Assembly: GCA_903861835.1 (NCBI GenBank)
Contig: CAIOVX010000060.1
Location: forward strand, 36,504-100,503
Reading direction: 5' to 3'
Length of the DNA: 64,000 bases
Source: Candidatus Firestoneibacteriota bacterium
Lineage (GTDB): Bacteria; Oederibacteriota; D2-FULL-39-29; CAIOVX01
Below are positions 42,178-50,633 of this stretch, piece after piece. Made by a program: the position numbers and the translations under genes. The notes below the pieces were generated by a model. It did no database searches. It was not told the origin of the DNA and saw only the letters and a list, made by a program, of their open reading frames with translations. How positions within the stretch are numbered: position 1 is the stretch's first letter; each line of letters starts with the position of its first letter.

Positions 42178-42641
42178 TATATTTTCAGCTTCTCTTCTTC
42201 AGAGATCACGGTTATAACTTCCTCGGCTGTTGTGCAGTTCACGAGGGATTTTCTGAAATACTTGTCCTTCAGGAGGCCCGAGATCTTTGCAAGAGACTTC
42301 AAGTGTATCCCGCTCGCGTTGTAGGGGGCAAGCAGCAGGAAGAAAAGGTTGACCGGGTCGCCGTCGAGAGAGTCAAACTGGCAGCCTTCCTTGGAAAGCC
42401 CAAATCCCGCCACAAGCGCGGAGACATTGTCCGTCTTCCCGTGGGGTATAGCCACTCCCTGTCCTATGCCGGTGGAACCGAGTTCTTCGCGTTCCAGCAG
42501 CACCTGCATCACCTTCGCCTTGTCCGTAACCTTTCCGGCAGCCACGAGGATATCAGCCAGCTCCTCCAGCGCCTCCTTCTTGGTCTTGGACTTGAGGTCA
42601 ACCTTGATGCAGTCCTTTGACAAAAAATCGGTTATCTTCAT
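42177..42641 (-). CDS. ptsN: PTS IIA component of the fructose/nitrogen type (PtsN-like)
   Basis: The 154-aa single-domain EIIA has STGIGQGVAIPHGKTDNV with the phosphorylated His, then FFLLLAPYNASGIHLKSLAKISGLLKD, here LLLAPYNASGIHLKSLAKI. It belongs to the EIIA-Ntr/Fru group. Position directly after rpoN and before hprK matches the rpoN-ptsN-hprK clusters of proteobacteria, where EIIA-Ntr is a regulator rather than a transporter. It lies 39 bp behind rpoN and shares a base with hprK. Confidence 0.92.
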   Translation of the reverse strand: MKITDFLSKDCIKVDLKSKTKKEALEELADILVAAGKVTDKAKVMQVLLEREELGSTGIGQGVAIPHGKTDNVSALVAGFGLSKEGCQFDSLDGDPVNLFFLLLAPYNASGIHLKSLAKISGLLKDKYFRKSLVNCTTAEEVITVISEEEKLKI

Positions 42642-42680
42642 TTCACTACCCCCTTCAGAATTTTATGATTTCACTCTAAA

Positions 42681-44042
42681 TTACAGCCGGTGCCTTTGGC
42701 CTGCCTTCAGTATTTTTAGTTCTTCGCGGTACTTAGCCACGGTCCGCCGGGAAAGCCGGATGCCGTCTGCCGCAAGCGCCGCCGAGATAGCCCCGTCCGT
42801 CAAAGGCTCGCTTCCCTGCTCGTTCTCTATCAGCCTTTTTATGATTTCTTTTACCGAACCTGAAGAGACGCTTTCCCCTTCGCCTCTGTTCAACTTAACG
42901 TCAAAGAAATGCCTAAAAGCGAAGGTCCCTGCCGGCGCCTGTATGTATTTTTTCGCCGTAACCCTGCTGACAGTCGATTCGTGCAGGCCAAGTTCATCAG
43001 AAATCTCCTTGAGCGTCAACGGCTTAAGGAACTCCATGCCCTTTTCAAGAAAATTCTTCTGTTTCTCAATTATACACTGCGTTACGCGAATCAGCGTCTT
43101 TTTTCTTTCGTCTATAGAACGAAGTACTGCAACGGCCGATTTGAACTTTTCTTCCAGGAACTTCTTTTCCTCAGGCGTTGCTTTTCCTGACCTTATCATG
43201 GCCTCGTAGGCCCTGTTTATCCTTAGAGTAGGCATGCCCTGGTTATTCAGCAAGATACGCCAGGAACCGTCAGCTTCCCTTTCAAGCATTACATCCGGAA
43301 CAACATACCTGACTTCCTCGCTCGAAAATTCGCGCCCCGGCTTCGGTTCCAGACCGGAGATAATCTTTACTGCTTCGCTCACCTCCGCCGGACTTGCTTT
43401 CAAAGCGGCCGAGATACGTTCGAATTTGCCTTTTTCGAAATCCTCCCAGGCTTCAGAAACTATCCTGTGAGCGAGAGAACCTTCTTTGCCCGCAGCCAAA
43501 AGCTGAAACAGCAAACATTCCCGCAGCGTCCGCGCGCCTACTCCGGTCGGTTCAAAACTCCGGATTATTTCCAGCACGCGCGTTGCGTCTTCAGTGGAAA
43601 TACCTTCTGCGCCGCTCAACTCTTCCAGCGGGACCGTAAGATACCCGTCTGCATTTATGGCGCTTATTATTTTTTCCCCGATCGCGTAATCCCTGTCATC
43701 TGCGGCAGAAAGCCGCAGCTGCCAGACCAGGTGCTCCTCAAGGCTGTAGCCGACTTTAGGTTTTTCCTGCGCCGGCCGCGTCTCGCCGCGAACAGCCGTT
43801 CCGGGATTAACTTCATCCCGCGGCAGGTAGTCGCCCCATTCTTCTATGGTCGGAGTATCGCTTTCTTTGTCCGATTTCTCAAGGAGCTCCCGCTGTTCAA
43901 GCATCGGGTTCTGTTCCAGTTCTTCTTCAAGATAATCCTTAAGCTCAAGCACCGGCATCTGAAGTATCTTGAGGGACTGCCTCAGCGCCTGCGAGAGCAC
44001 CAGTTTTTGCGTATTTTTTATTTCCAGCCGCTGACCTGTCAT
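42681..44042 (-). CDS. rpoN: RNA polymerase sigma-54 factor
   Basis: Sigma-54 directs polymerase to -24/-12 promoters opened by enhancer-binding ATPases. The 453-aa protein has the Gln/Leu-rich region I (LVLSQALRQSLKILQMPVLELKDYL, of which SLKILQMPVLEL is typical) and acidic region II. The core-binding domain has ADGYLTVPLEEL and FEPTGVGARTLRECLLFQL. The HTH is ISDELGLHESTVSRVT, and the C-terminal RpoN box is SRRTVAKYREEL. All parts are present. No enhancer-binding activator gene is in the window. It starts 15 bp after the second M16 gene. Confidence 0.96.
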   Translation of the reverse strand: MTGQRLEIKNTQKLVLSQALRQSLKILQMPVLELKDYLEEELEQNPMLEQRELLEKSDKESDTPTIEEWGDYLPRDEVNPGTAVRGETRPAQEKPKVGYSLEEHLVWQLRLSAADDRDYAIGEKIISAINADGYLTVPLEELSGAEGISTEDATRVLEIIRSFEPTGVGARTLRECLLFQLLAAGKEGSLAHRIVSEAWEDFEKGKFERISAALKASPAEVSEAVKIISGLEPKPGREFSSEEVRYVVPDVMLEREADGSWRILLNNQGMPTLRINRAYEAMIRSGKATPEEKKFLEEKFKSAVAVLRSIDERKKTLIRVTQCIIEKQKNFLEKGMEFLKPLTLKEISDELGLHESTVSRVTAKKYIQAPAGTFAFRHFFDVKLNRGEGESVSSGSVKEIIKRLIENEQGSEPLTDGAISAALAADGIRLSRRTVAKYREELKILKAGQRHRL

Positions 44043-44057
44043 CAGTTCCCCCGGCCT

Positions 44058-45341
44058 TTACTCGTTGTCCAGCACGAAAGTCTTCGGCTGAACAAGATAC
44101 TTTACCGCCGCCTTTGAGACTTCCTCAAGCGTCACGGCCTTTACCGCTTCCGGATAAGCAGCATCGTAACCGAAACCCGGACCGCTTAGTTCAAACCAGC
44201 CAAGGTATCTTGCCCTGTCCGCGTTGGTCTGATGATCCAACCTAAACTGCCCGACCAGCAGGTTCTTTGCGTCGGCAAGTTCCTTTTCCGTAATATACCC
44301 CGGTTTACCCGCATTCACGGCCGTATCCAGGAAACCCTGTTTTATTCTTTCTATATTTTCCTTTCTGGTTCCCGCGTAAAAAATAAAGGCGCAGGTCTTT
44401 GCCCTGGACGGATAGATCGTGCCTATGGAATAGGCAAGCCCTTCCTTTTCTCGGAGCGTGGAAAATAACTTTGAACTCATCCCGCCGCCCAGCACCGAGC
44501 TTAAGAGCTTAAGGGCAGGATAATCGGCGGAGGCAAACTCCGGGGCAAAAAAACCGGTCATAACAACGGCCTGATTCTTCTTCATTTTCTCGGAAGCAAA
44601 ACTTTCCGCTTCCGCGCTTGCCGCGCTTTGGGGTTTTACGAATTGTCCGCCCGCAGGTATCACGGACAAGCTCTTTTCAAGCAACGCGGTCATTGCACCT
44701 TTGTCGAAACTTCCTGAAACGCTCAAGCAGATGCGCCCGGCGGTAAAATTCCTGGAGTAAAATGCCGAGAGTACGGAGGAGGTGACTCCGGCAATGTTCT
44801 CTTCGGTGCCGAGAGGATCAAGCGCGTAGCTGTCGCCCTTAAACATCAGCGCTTTGAGCCGCTTCAAAGTGTAGGAGAAATTATCGTCTTTCTCGGCCTT
44901 TAGCCCTGAAATCGCAACTTTTTTTATTTTGGAAAGCTCGGCCTCCGGGAAAACCGGATTGAGCAGCATATCAAAGAGAACGGCAGAGCCCTCCGCGAAG
45001 GTCTTTTCCGTGCTGACCATCGAGATAACAGAATGGTCTTCCCCTGAAGAAGCCGCGATTGAAACCCCCAGAGCTTCCGTGGCCGCCGCAAGTTCTTCTG
45101 CGCTCCGCGTTTTAGTTCCGCGGGTTATCATGGCGAAGGCCAGGTTGGCGGTCCCGGAATCAGCAGGCGTTTCATAAGCGGAACCGGCGCGTACAAATAC
45201 CGCCAGCGCTATTATCCCGGCCGACCGGTCAGGATTCAAAATAACTTTTAGTCCGTTGCTAAGAGTAATTGACTCAGCCGCGGCCGCCGGCTGCAAAAGC
45301 AGGGCAGCTAAAACTATGAAGGAAAAAATCGTTTTTTTCAT
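44058..45341 (-). CDS. M16-family protein without the catalytic zinc motif (non-catalytic partner)
   Basis: The 427-aa secreted protein (signal peptide ending near AAA at 20-22) has the M16 fold: ITLSNGLKVILNPD at the start, a first half with VFVRAGSAYE and a second half with MSSKLFSTLREKEGLAYSIG. The expected HxxEH is replaced: the aligned positions are Asn66, Phe69 and Ala70 in SGTANLAFAM. It should therefore be an inactive subunit, as in bacterial M16 heterodimers, where the second subunit supplies an Arg for substrate closure. It overlaps the active M16 gene by 4 bp, so the two are probably made in equal amounts as a periplasmic complex. Confidence 0.88.
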   Translation of the reverse strand: MKKTIFSFIVLAALLLQPAAAAESITLSNGLKVILNPDRSAGIIALAVFVRAGSAYETPADSGTANLAFAMITRGTKTRSAEELAAATEALGVSIAASSGEDHSVISMVSTEKTFAEGSAVLFDMLLNPVFPEAELSKIKKVAISGLKAEKDDNFSYTLKRLKALMFKGDSYALDPLGTEENIAGVTSSVLSAFYSRNFTAGRICLSVSGSFDKGAMTALLEKSLSVIPAGGQFVKPQSAASAEAESFASEKMKKNQAVVMTGFFAPEFASADYPALKLLSSVLGGGMSSKLFSTLREKEGLAYSIGTIYPSRAKTCAFIFYAGTRKENIERIKQGFLDTAVNAGKPGYITEKELADAKNLLVGQFRLDHQTNADRARYLGWFELSGPGFGYDAAYPEAVKAVTLEEVSKAAVKYLVQPKTFVLDNE

Positions 45342-46672
45342 TTATCCGCCGGAATCAGAGCGACCGAAGCGGGCACTCCGGAAAGATATTTCGCGGCGAC
45401 AAGCTTCAGGTCAGCCGCGGTAACCTTCCTTACGTTTTCCAGGTAATCCTGGCCAAACTCGTAATTAATTATGGCCTCGTTATAGCCAAGATCGCCGGCC
45501 ATCTGCCCATCAGTTTCGTGAGAAAAAATGTAGGAGTTCTCAAGTATAGCCTTCGCTTTTGCGAAATCTTTCTCGACCACGCCGTTAATACAGACATCTT
45601 TGAGTTCTTCAAGCAGCCGCTTGTCGAACATTGCCCGGCTGTCAGGCGGCAGCTCCGCAGTAACATAGACCAGGCCCTCGTCGCGCATGGTGGAATAGCC
45701 CATGTCCAACGAGTAGCAGAGCTGCTCTTTTTCCTTTAACTTCGAATACAGCCTTGAACTTCTGCCGCTGCCGAGCAGAGTCACAAGCAAATCCATAGCG
45801 TAGGTGTCGCTGTTGTCAGCCGCGGGTCCAAGCCAGGCAGAACCGTAATACCCCTGACCGTAATTTCCGGTAAATTCTTTCCTTCCGGGAGCAAAGGACG
45901 CTTTCTTCCTGAGACCTTCCGTGAGCGGCTTGCCCAGCCCCGCCGGAAAGTGTTTTTCAAGGGCGGAAACAAACTCCGCCGTCTTAAAATCCCCGGCGCC
46001 TACTATTATCATTCTTTCCGGAGAATAACGGGCCGAGTAATAAGCGGTAATATCAGCCCTGGTGAGCTTCTCGAGGACTTCTTTTGTGCCTATTACTTCT
46101 CTGCGATAGGGATGCGACGGATAGGAAAGTTTGAAGAGTTCTTCGTATATTTTTCTGCCGGGGTCGTCATCTCCGCGCACTATTTCTTCAATTACCACCT
46201 TTCTTTCTTTTTCTATTTCTTTCTCGTCAAAGGCGGGATTGGCCAGGCAGTCCAGCATACCGTCGAGCGACACATAAAAGTGCTCTTTCGCTGTCTCAAA
46301 GTGAAAATTCGTAAAATCTTTTGAGGTCGCGCCGTTAAGATTTCCCCCGCGTCCTTCAATGAGACGACTTAAACCCGAGACTCCGGAAGAGGCACTGCCT
46401 TTGAAGATGAGATGTTCTATGAAATGCGAAATTCCGCTATTGTTCTCTTCTTCGTCGCGGGAGCCGGTGCGAAACCAGACCTGAAACGATACAAGCCCGT
46501 TTTGGATTTCTTTGGTCAGGACCGTCGCGCCGTTGCGCAGGACCAATTTCACAATGCCGTTCTTTCCCGGCTCGGTGCTCTTAACAAAATCTTCAGCCGC
46601 AAACAGGGAAGTTCCCGCAAGCATAATAAACCCCGCGGCAATCACCCCCGCTATTTTATCGCTTATCTTCAT
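45338..46672 (-). CDS. M16-family zinc metallopeptidase (catalytic subunit)
   Basis: The 444-aa protein has a signal peptide (to about residue 25) and the inverted zinc motif SGISHFIEHLIFKG (His83, Glu86, His87). The distal ligand is near Glu163 in VVIEEIVRG. The C-terminal half has GSGRSSRLYSKLKEKEQLCYSLDMGYST-type sequence (GRSSRLYSKLKEKEQ is typical). These proteases cut small unfolded peptides in the periplasm. It is the first gene of the 17-gene run and pairs with the degenerate gene downstream (ATGA overlap). Confidence 0.92.
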   Translation of the reverse strand: MKISDKIAGVIAAGFIMLAGTSLFAAEDFVKSTEPGKNGIVKLVLRNGATVLTKEIQNGLVSFQVWFRTGSRDEEENNSGISHFIEHLIFKGSASSGVSGLSRLIEGRGGNLNGATSKDFTNFHFETAKEHFYVSLDGMLDCLANPAFDEKEIEKERKVVIEEIVRGDDDPGRKIYEELFKLSYPSHPYRREVIGTKEVLEKLTRADITAYYSARYSPERMIIVGAGDFKTAEFVSALEKHFPAGLGKPLTEGLRKKASFAPGRKEFTGNYGQGYYGSAWLGPAADNSDTYAMDLLVTLLGSGRSSRLYSKLKEKEQLCYSLDMGYSTMRDEGLVYVTAELPPDSRAMFDKRLLEELKDVCINGVVEKDFAKAKAILENSYIFSHETDGQMAGDLGYNEAIINYEFGQDYLENVRKVTAADLKLVAAKYLSGVPASVALIPADK

Positions 46673-46699
46673 CCCATCCCCGTCTTGTTGTTTTGTTTT

Positions 46700-46717
46700 A
46701 CGTTACAAACGTTAAGA
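46700..46717 (+). repeat. Two 9-bp ACGTTANRA units
   Basis: ACGTTACAA and ACGTTAAGA lie in the 53-bp gap upstream of the M16 operon and downstream of the RACo-like gene, a short member of the same array family. Confidence 0.65.
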
Positions 46718-46725
46718 ACCGTTAT

Positions 46726-48528
46726 TTAGTTAAACATCATCGCATCCGCAAACTCATCCTGAAAACCCGGGTCCATCGACAGATCAATATGGGCCACTCT
46801 CCCCGCAATCTCTTCCGACTCTTTCAGGAAAACCACCGAGACCAGAGCTTTCCTCGCCCCTTCCTCTGCTGCGTTGCCGCAAAATTTTATTTTTTCTATG
46901 GCGACGCGCGGTATCAAGCCTATCGCAAGCGCTTTCTCAGCGCGGATATAATTCCCAAAAGCTCCGGCCATGAGAACTTCGTGTATTCCTTCCTCGGTGA
47001 CCTTGAGCTGCTTCATCAATATCCTGATTCCGGCCTGCATAGCGCCTTTCGCGAGCTGTATTTCCCTGACATCGCGCTGATTAAGAGATATCTCTTTGCC
47101 TGCAGACTCAATAAAAACGAACTCGTTGCCGTCACTCTTCTCTATTATCCGGTCAGCAAGGGCAGGAAGAATACCCTCCGAGAGCAGCTCGCTCTTATCC
47201 TTAATTCTTCCGGTTTCATCCACGATCTTCTCTTCCACCAGCAGGGCCATCGCGTCTATGAGACCGCTGCCGCAGAAACCCCTGGCAGGAGCATTTTCAA
47301 TGGTCTGAATCTCCATCTTCCCGCCGGAAAAGTCTATCTTTTCAATGGAGCCGCTTGAAGCCCTCATCCCAAAACGTATGTGCGCGCCTTCAAACGCCGG
47401 TCCTGCCGCGCAAGAGGCGGAGACCATTGAGGTCTTGTCTCCAAGTACTATTTCGCCGTTGGTACCGATATCTATGGCGAGTTTTATCTTTGAGCTCTTA
47501 TGCAGTTCCGTCGCGAGTACCACGCCAACCGTGTCTCCTCCGACCCAACCGCCTATCACGGGAAACACGTTGACCAGAGCTCTCGAATTTATGTTTATAC
47601 CGAACTCCACGGAACTCACACGGTTGAGTTTATGATTTAGTTTTGATTCAAAAGGATACACTGCAAGACTTGCCGGATCCACGCGCAGCAGCAGGTGCTC
47701 CATCGTGGTATTTCCGCAAAGCACGACATCATAGATACTTTCAGGCTTAATCTCTGCGTCAGAACAGACCTCGCTGATAATCTTATTGATGACGCCAATA
47801 ACCTTCCGGTTAAGATCACGCATGCCGTTCTCACGCGTAATACAATAATTCAACCTGGAAATCACATCATCCCCGTAGACTATCTGGGCGTTCATGTCCG
47901 CCGAGGTTGCTTTGACCAGCCCGGTATTCAGATCCACAAGAGTTCCTACTATGGTGGTCGTTCCGACATCAAAAGCCATGCCGTAAAGTTCCGAGACCGT
48001 GTTGCCTTTCTCTATTGCAAGAAGACCGTCACCAGACGCGACCAGGGTGCAGGCGCCGTTGTATTTCGCCGCCAGCGCGTCGGAATCTTGCGCCGAATTC
48101 GCGGCAAGCGCTGACTTTAGCGCCTTTACAGGGAAGCCCTCCGGGGGCGTAGAGCCCGGAAGCACGGCGTATTTCATTACGCAAGGTTTCAGATAGGCTT
48201 GTGTCTGGACTCCAACCTCAAGAATCTTTTGAGTCTGAAGCTTGCTCGTCCTTGGAACTGAAACCACGGCATTAGCTGTCAGTTTAGATCTGCAGCCGAG
48301 CCTGATTCCGCGCGCAAGATCTTCAGAAGAGATCTTTTCTTTTTCGATATGGTCCGGCTCGCCCGCGCCCGAGGAAATTTCGACACGGCACTTCCCGCAC
48401 TTACCGACCGCGCCGCACGGAATGTCGATATAAATACCGGCTTCAAGAGCAGCCGCTGCGACAGTTATGCCGGAAGGAACGCTTATTGTCTTCCCGTCAG
48501 GCTGGAATTTTACTTTTATTTTCGCCAT
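46726..48528 (-). CDS. RACo-like [2Fe-2S] ferredoxin/ASKHA-domain protein (DUF4445)
   Basis: The 600-aa protein starts at 48528, with AAGGA about 6 nt upstream. The N-terminal plant-type ferredoxin domain has cysteines C38, C44, C47 and C79 (CGAVGKCGKC...LGC). After a linker, the ASKHA ATPase part shows YGMAFDVGTTTIVGTL, VLCGNTTMEHLLL, VFPVIGGWVGGDTVG, LAIDIGTNGEIVLG, ARGFCGSGLIDA and VLMAGAFGNYIRAEKAL. Such proteins re-reduce cob(II)alamin in corrinoid methyltransferase systems using ATP. No corrinoid protein or methyltransferase lies nearby, so its partner is unknown and it appears as an orphan gene. Confidence 0.88.
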   Translation of the reverse strand: MAKIKVKFQPDGKTISVPSGITVAAAALEAGIYIDIPCGAVGKCGKCRVEISSGAGEPDHIEKEKISSEDLARGIRLGCRSKLTANAVVSVPRTSKLQTQKILEVGVQTQAYLKPCVMKYAVLPGSTPPEGFPVKALKSALAANSAQDSDALAAKYNGACTLVASGDGLLAIEKGNTVSELYGMAFDVGTTTIVGTLVDLNTGLVKATSADMNAQIVYGDDVISRLNYCITRENGMRDLNRKVIGVINKIISEVCSDAEIKPESIYDVVLCGNTTMEHLLLRVDPASLAVYPFESKLNHKLNRVSSVEFGININSRALVNVFPVIGGWVGGDTVGVVLATELHKSSKIKLAIDIGTNGEIVLGDKTSMVSASCAAGPAFEGAHIRFGMRASSGSIEKIDFSGGKMEIQTIENAPARGFCGSGLIDAMALLVEEKIVDETGRIKDKSELLSEGILPALADRIIEKSDGNEFVFIESAGKEISLNQRDVREIQLAKGAMQAGIRILMKQLKVTEEGIHEVLMAGAFGNYIRAEKALAIGLIPRVAIEKIKFCGNAAEEGARKALVSVVFLKESEEIAGRVAHIDLSMDPGFQDEFADAMMFN

Positions 48529-48697
48529 TTCACTTCCTTCGTCGAGCTTGAGCAAGCCCCAAGTTAACATAATACAAATAAGCAAGTTGCTACTATTCCT
48601 TTGATTTTAACCTATTTTCAAGTCAAAAATCAAACCAAAAAACCCGTAAAAACTACATATTTCAAAAGGATTTTTTGAGTTTCAGGAAGGCGAAAAC

Positions 48698-48738
48698 CCG
48701 GAAAAAGAAAAGGCCGCTTCCACCCGGAAGACGGCCTT
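48698..48738 (-). terminator. Rho-independent terminator behind the M42 gene
   Basis: On the minus strand AAGGCCG-T-CTTCC pairs with GGAAG-CGGCCTT around a GGGT loop (48738-48710), followed by TTCTTTTTCC. It begins 18 bp after the M42 stop codon and would end the TPR-TonB operon. The remaining part of the gap up to 48755 and above 48528 shows no gene. Confidence 0.85.
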
Positions 48739-48755
48739 GCAGAAATGGCGCGAAC

Positions 48756-49829
48756 TCAGATCAAAGAGGCAACGGTTCGTTTATCAAGGACTTTGACGAG
48801 CTCCAGCAGCAGCTTTACGCTGTTCTCATAATCATCGAGATGAATTATGGAAGCATGACTGTGAATGTATCTTGTCGGCACTCCGATAACAAGCGAGGGA
48901 ACACCCCTGGAATGGAAATGAATTACGCCTCCGTCGGTAGCGCCTCCGGGCAAAGCCGCGAACTGATAAGGTATTTTGTGTTTTTTGGCAATCGCTACAG
49001 CCAGATCGCGGAGCTTGGTATTTGGAATCATCCCGGCATCAAGTATCTTTATGAAAGGGCCTTTGCCGAGCTTCCCCGGCATCTGGTCCTGAGAGACTCC
49101 CGGAACATCCGCGGCAATTCCGACTTCGGCTATCAGGCAAACATCCGGGTCAACAACATTGGCAGAAGTCCTTGCCCCGCGCAGTCCCACTTCTTCCTGG
49201 ACGGTCCCGACCCCGTAAACCGTGTTAGGATGTTTGACGCCCTTAAGAGCCCGTATCACTTCAACGAAGAGCGCGCAGCCGGCGCGGTCATCCAGCGCCT
49301 TCGCGAGTATGGTCTTACCGTTCTTCAATATTTGGAACTTGCTGTCCGGTATCACAGGATCTCCGGGGCGTATTCCGAACTCTTCCTCAGCCTCGGCCTT
49401 AGAGAGAGCCCCGACATCGATGAACATATCTTTCTTCTCTACCATCTTCTTGATTTCGTCAGCGCCCATAATATGCGGCGGTTTTGAGCCGACGACTCCC
49501 GGGACATCTCCTTTGCAGGTTTTGATAATTACCCGCTGGGAAAGAATAACCCCGTCATACCAGCCGCCAAGAGGAAGAAACCGGATAAACCCCTCGTCAG
49601 TGATATGCTTGACCATGAAACCTATCTCATCCATGTGACCGGGTATCATTATTTTCGGGTCTTTCGAGGCACCCTCTTTTTTGAAGATGATGCTTCCGAG
49701 GCGGTCATTCTCTACTTCGGCGCTGCCTTTCAGCTTCTTTTTGAGCAGTTCCTTGATCTCGGTCTCGTAACCTGAAACTCCGGAGGCTTCCGTAAGTTCT
49801 TTGAGCAACTCAATACTCTCTTTTCTCAT
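48756..49829 (-). CDS. M42-family aminopeptidase
   Basis: The 357-aa cytoplasmic metallopeptidase has the M42 pattern: LTEASGVSGYE near the N-terminus, IPGHMDEIGFMVKHI (His, Asp metal ligands), LDDRAGCALFVE, VGTVQEEVGLRGA (catalytic Glu) and LIAEVGIAADVPG. The late GVPSLVIGVPTRYIHSHASI segment holds the last His. M42 enzymes form tetrahedral dodecamers that trim peptides. It is the last gene of the TPR-TonB operon, 60 bp after the DUF3307 gene, and is followed by a clear terminator. Confidence 0.92.
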   Translation of the reverse strand: MRKESIELLKELTEASGVSGYETEIKELLKKKLKGSAEVENDRLGSIIFKKEGASKDPKIMIPGHMDEIGFMVKHITDEGFIRFLPLGGWYDGVILSQRVIIKTCKGDVPGVVGSKPPHIMGADEIKKMVEKKDMFIDVGALSKAEAEEEFGIRPGDPVIPDSKFQILKNGKTILAKALDDRAGCALFVEVIRALKGVKHPNTVYGVGTVQEEVGLRGARTSANVVDPDVCLIAEVGIAADVPGVSQDQMPGKLGKGPFIKILDAGMIPNTKLRDLAVAIAKKHKIPYQFAALPGGATDGGVIHFHSRGVPSLVIGVPTRYIHSHASIIHLDDYENSVKLLLELVKVLDKRTVASLI

Positions 49830-49889
49830 GTTGCTCCTTTTAAAAGAAAACTGGAAGAAACGTTTATTTAAGACGGCAGGAGGAAAAAC

Positions 49890-50618
49890 TTAGACCGTAA
49901 GCCTCATAAGGACGCCTATCAGAACAGCGGCTATTCCGCTGATCCTGTAATCAAGCAGCCCCAGCCTCCCGTTCTTCACAAGAATAAACCCGGCCAGGAA
50001 CATAACCAGCGGCAGAATGTACCAGGCTTGTCCGTAAGCTCCCGCAATAAAGATGCCGAGCCCGATAACCGCCCTTGACCCGATGCCGTAATATTTCATA
50101 AGAAGCCCCGGAAAGGTCACGCCTTCATTCTTATCGCCCTTAACTGTTTTCTTTATGTATTCCTGCAGGACGAACATGCCATAGGTAAGCACGATAATCC
50201 AGATTGCCGCCACAACAGACCTGTTGTCATTCATATAATATTTTTCAAGACCGGATAAAAAGGACGGGAATGGATCCGGCTTGACAGAAACACATCCTGC
50301 CGCTACTACCGCGGCGACGCTGATATGCAGGAACTGGTCAAAAAGAAAGGTCCGGAGGTTGTTCCGTTCAACGTGCAGGTTGATGATGATTTTCGCTTTG
50401 TCCTGGAAGATGTGTACCACCCAGGAAATGATAAGGAAGGCGATTACGCTTCTATCGTGAAGGTACGGGAGGGCAAAGAGAAAACCGGAGAGGCCGGCAA
50501 TGCTGCCATGCAGGAGCACGCCCCAGTTGTACTTAACCTTTATTTTGAAAATACCGTTGGTCTGAAGGAGAAAATCAGCCGTCAGGTGCGCGAGCAGAAG
50601 GCGCAAAAAAAGGAACAT
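49890..50618 (-). CDS. DUF3307-family integral membrane protein
   Basis: The 242-aa protein has about seven hydrophobic segments. The start LLLAHLTADFLLQTNGIFKIKVK is characteristic (AHLTADFLLQ), followed by VVHIFQDKAKI and FLFDQFLHISVAA with polar His/Asp residues within membrane segments. DUF3307 proteins have no established function. It follows the SpoIID-like gene by 15 bp and probably belongs to the TonB operon. Confidence 0.82.
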   Translation of the reverse strand: MFLFLRLLLAHLTADFLLQTNGIFKIKVKYNWGVLLHGSIAGLSGFLFALPYLHDRSVIAFLIISWVVHIFQDKAKIIINLHVERNNLRTFLFDQFLHISVAAVVAAGCVSVKPDPFPSFLSGLEKYYMNDNRSVVAAIWIIVLTYGMFVLQEYIKKTVKGDKNEGVTFPGLLMKYYGIGSRAVIGLGIFIAGAYGQAWYILPLVMFLAGFILVKNGRLGLLDYRISGIAAVLIGVLMRLTV

Positions 50619-50633
50619 TTTGAGGTCCCTCCC

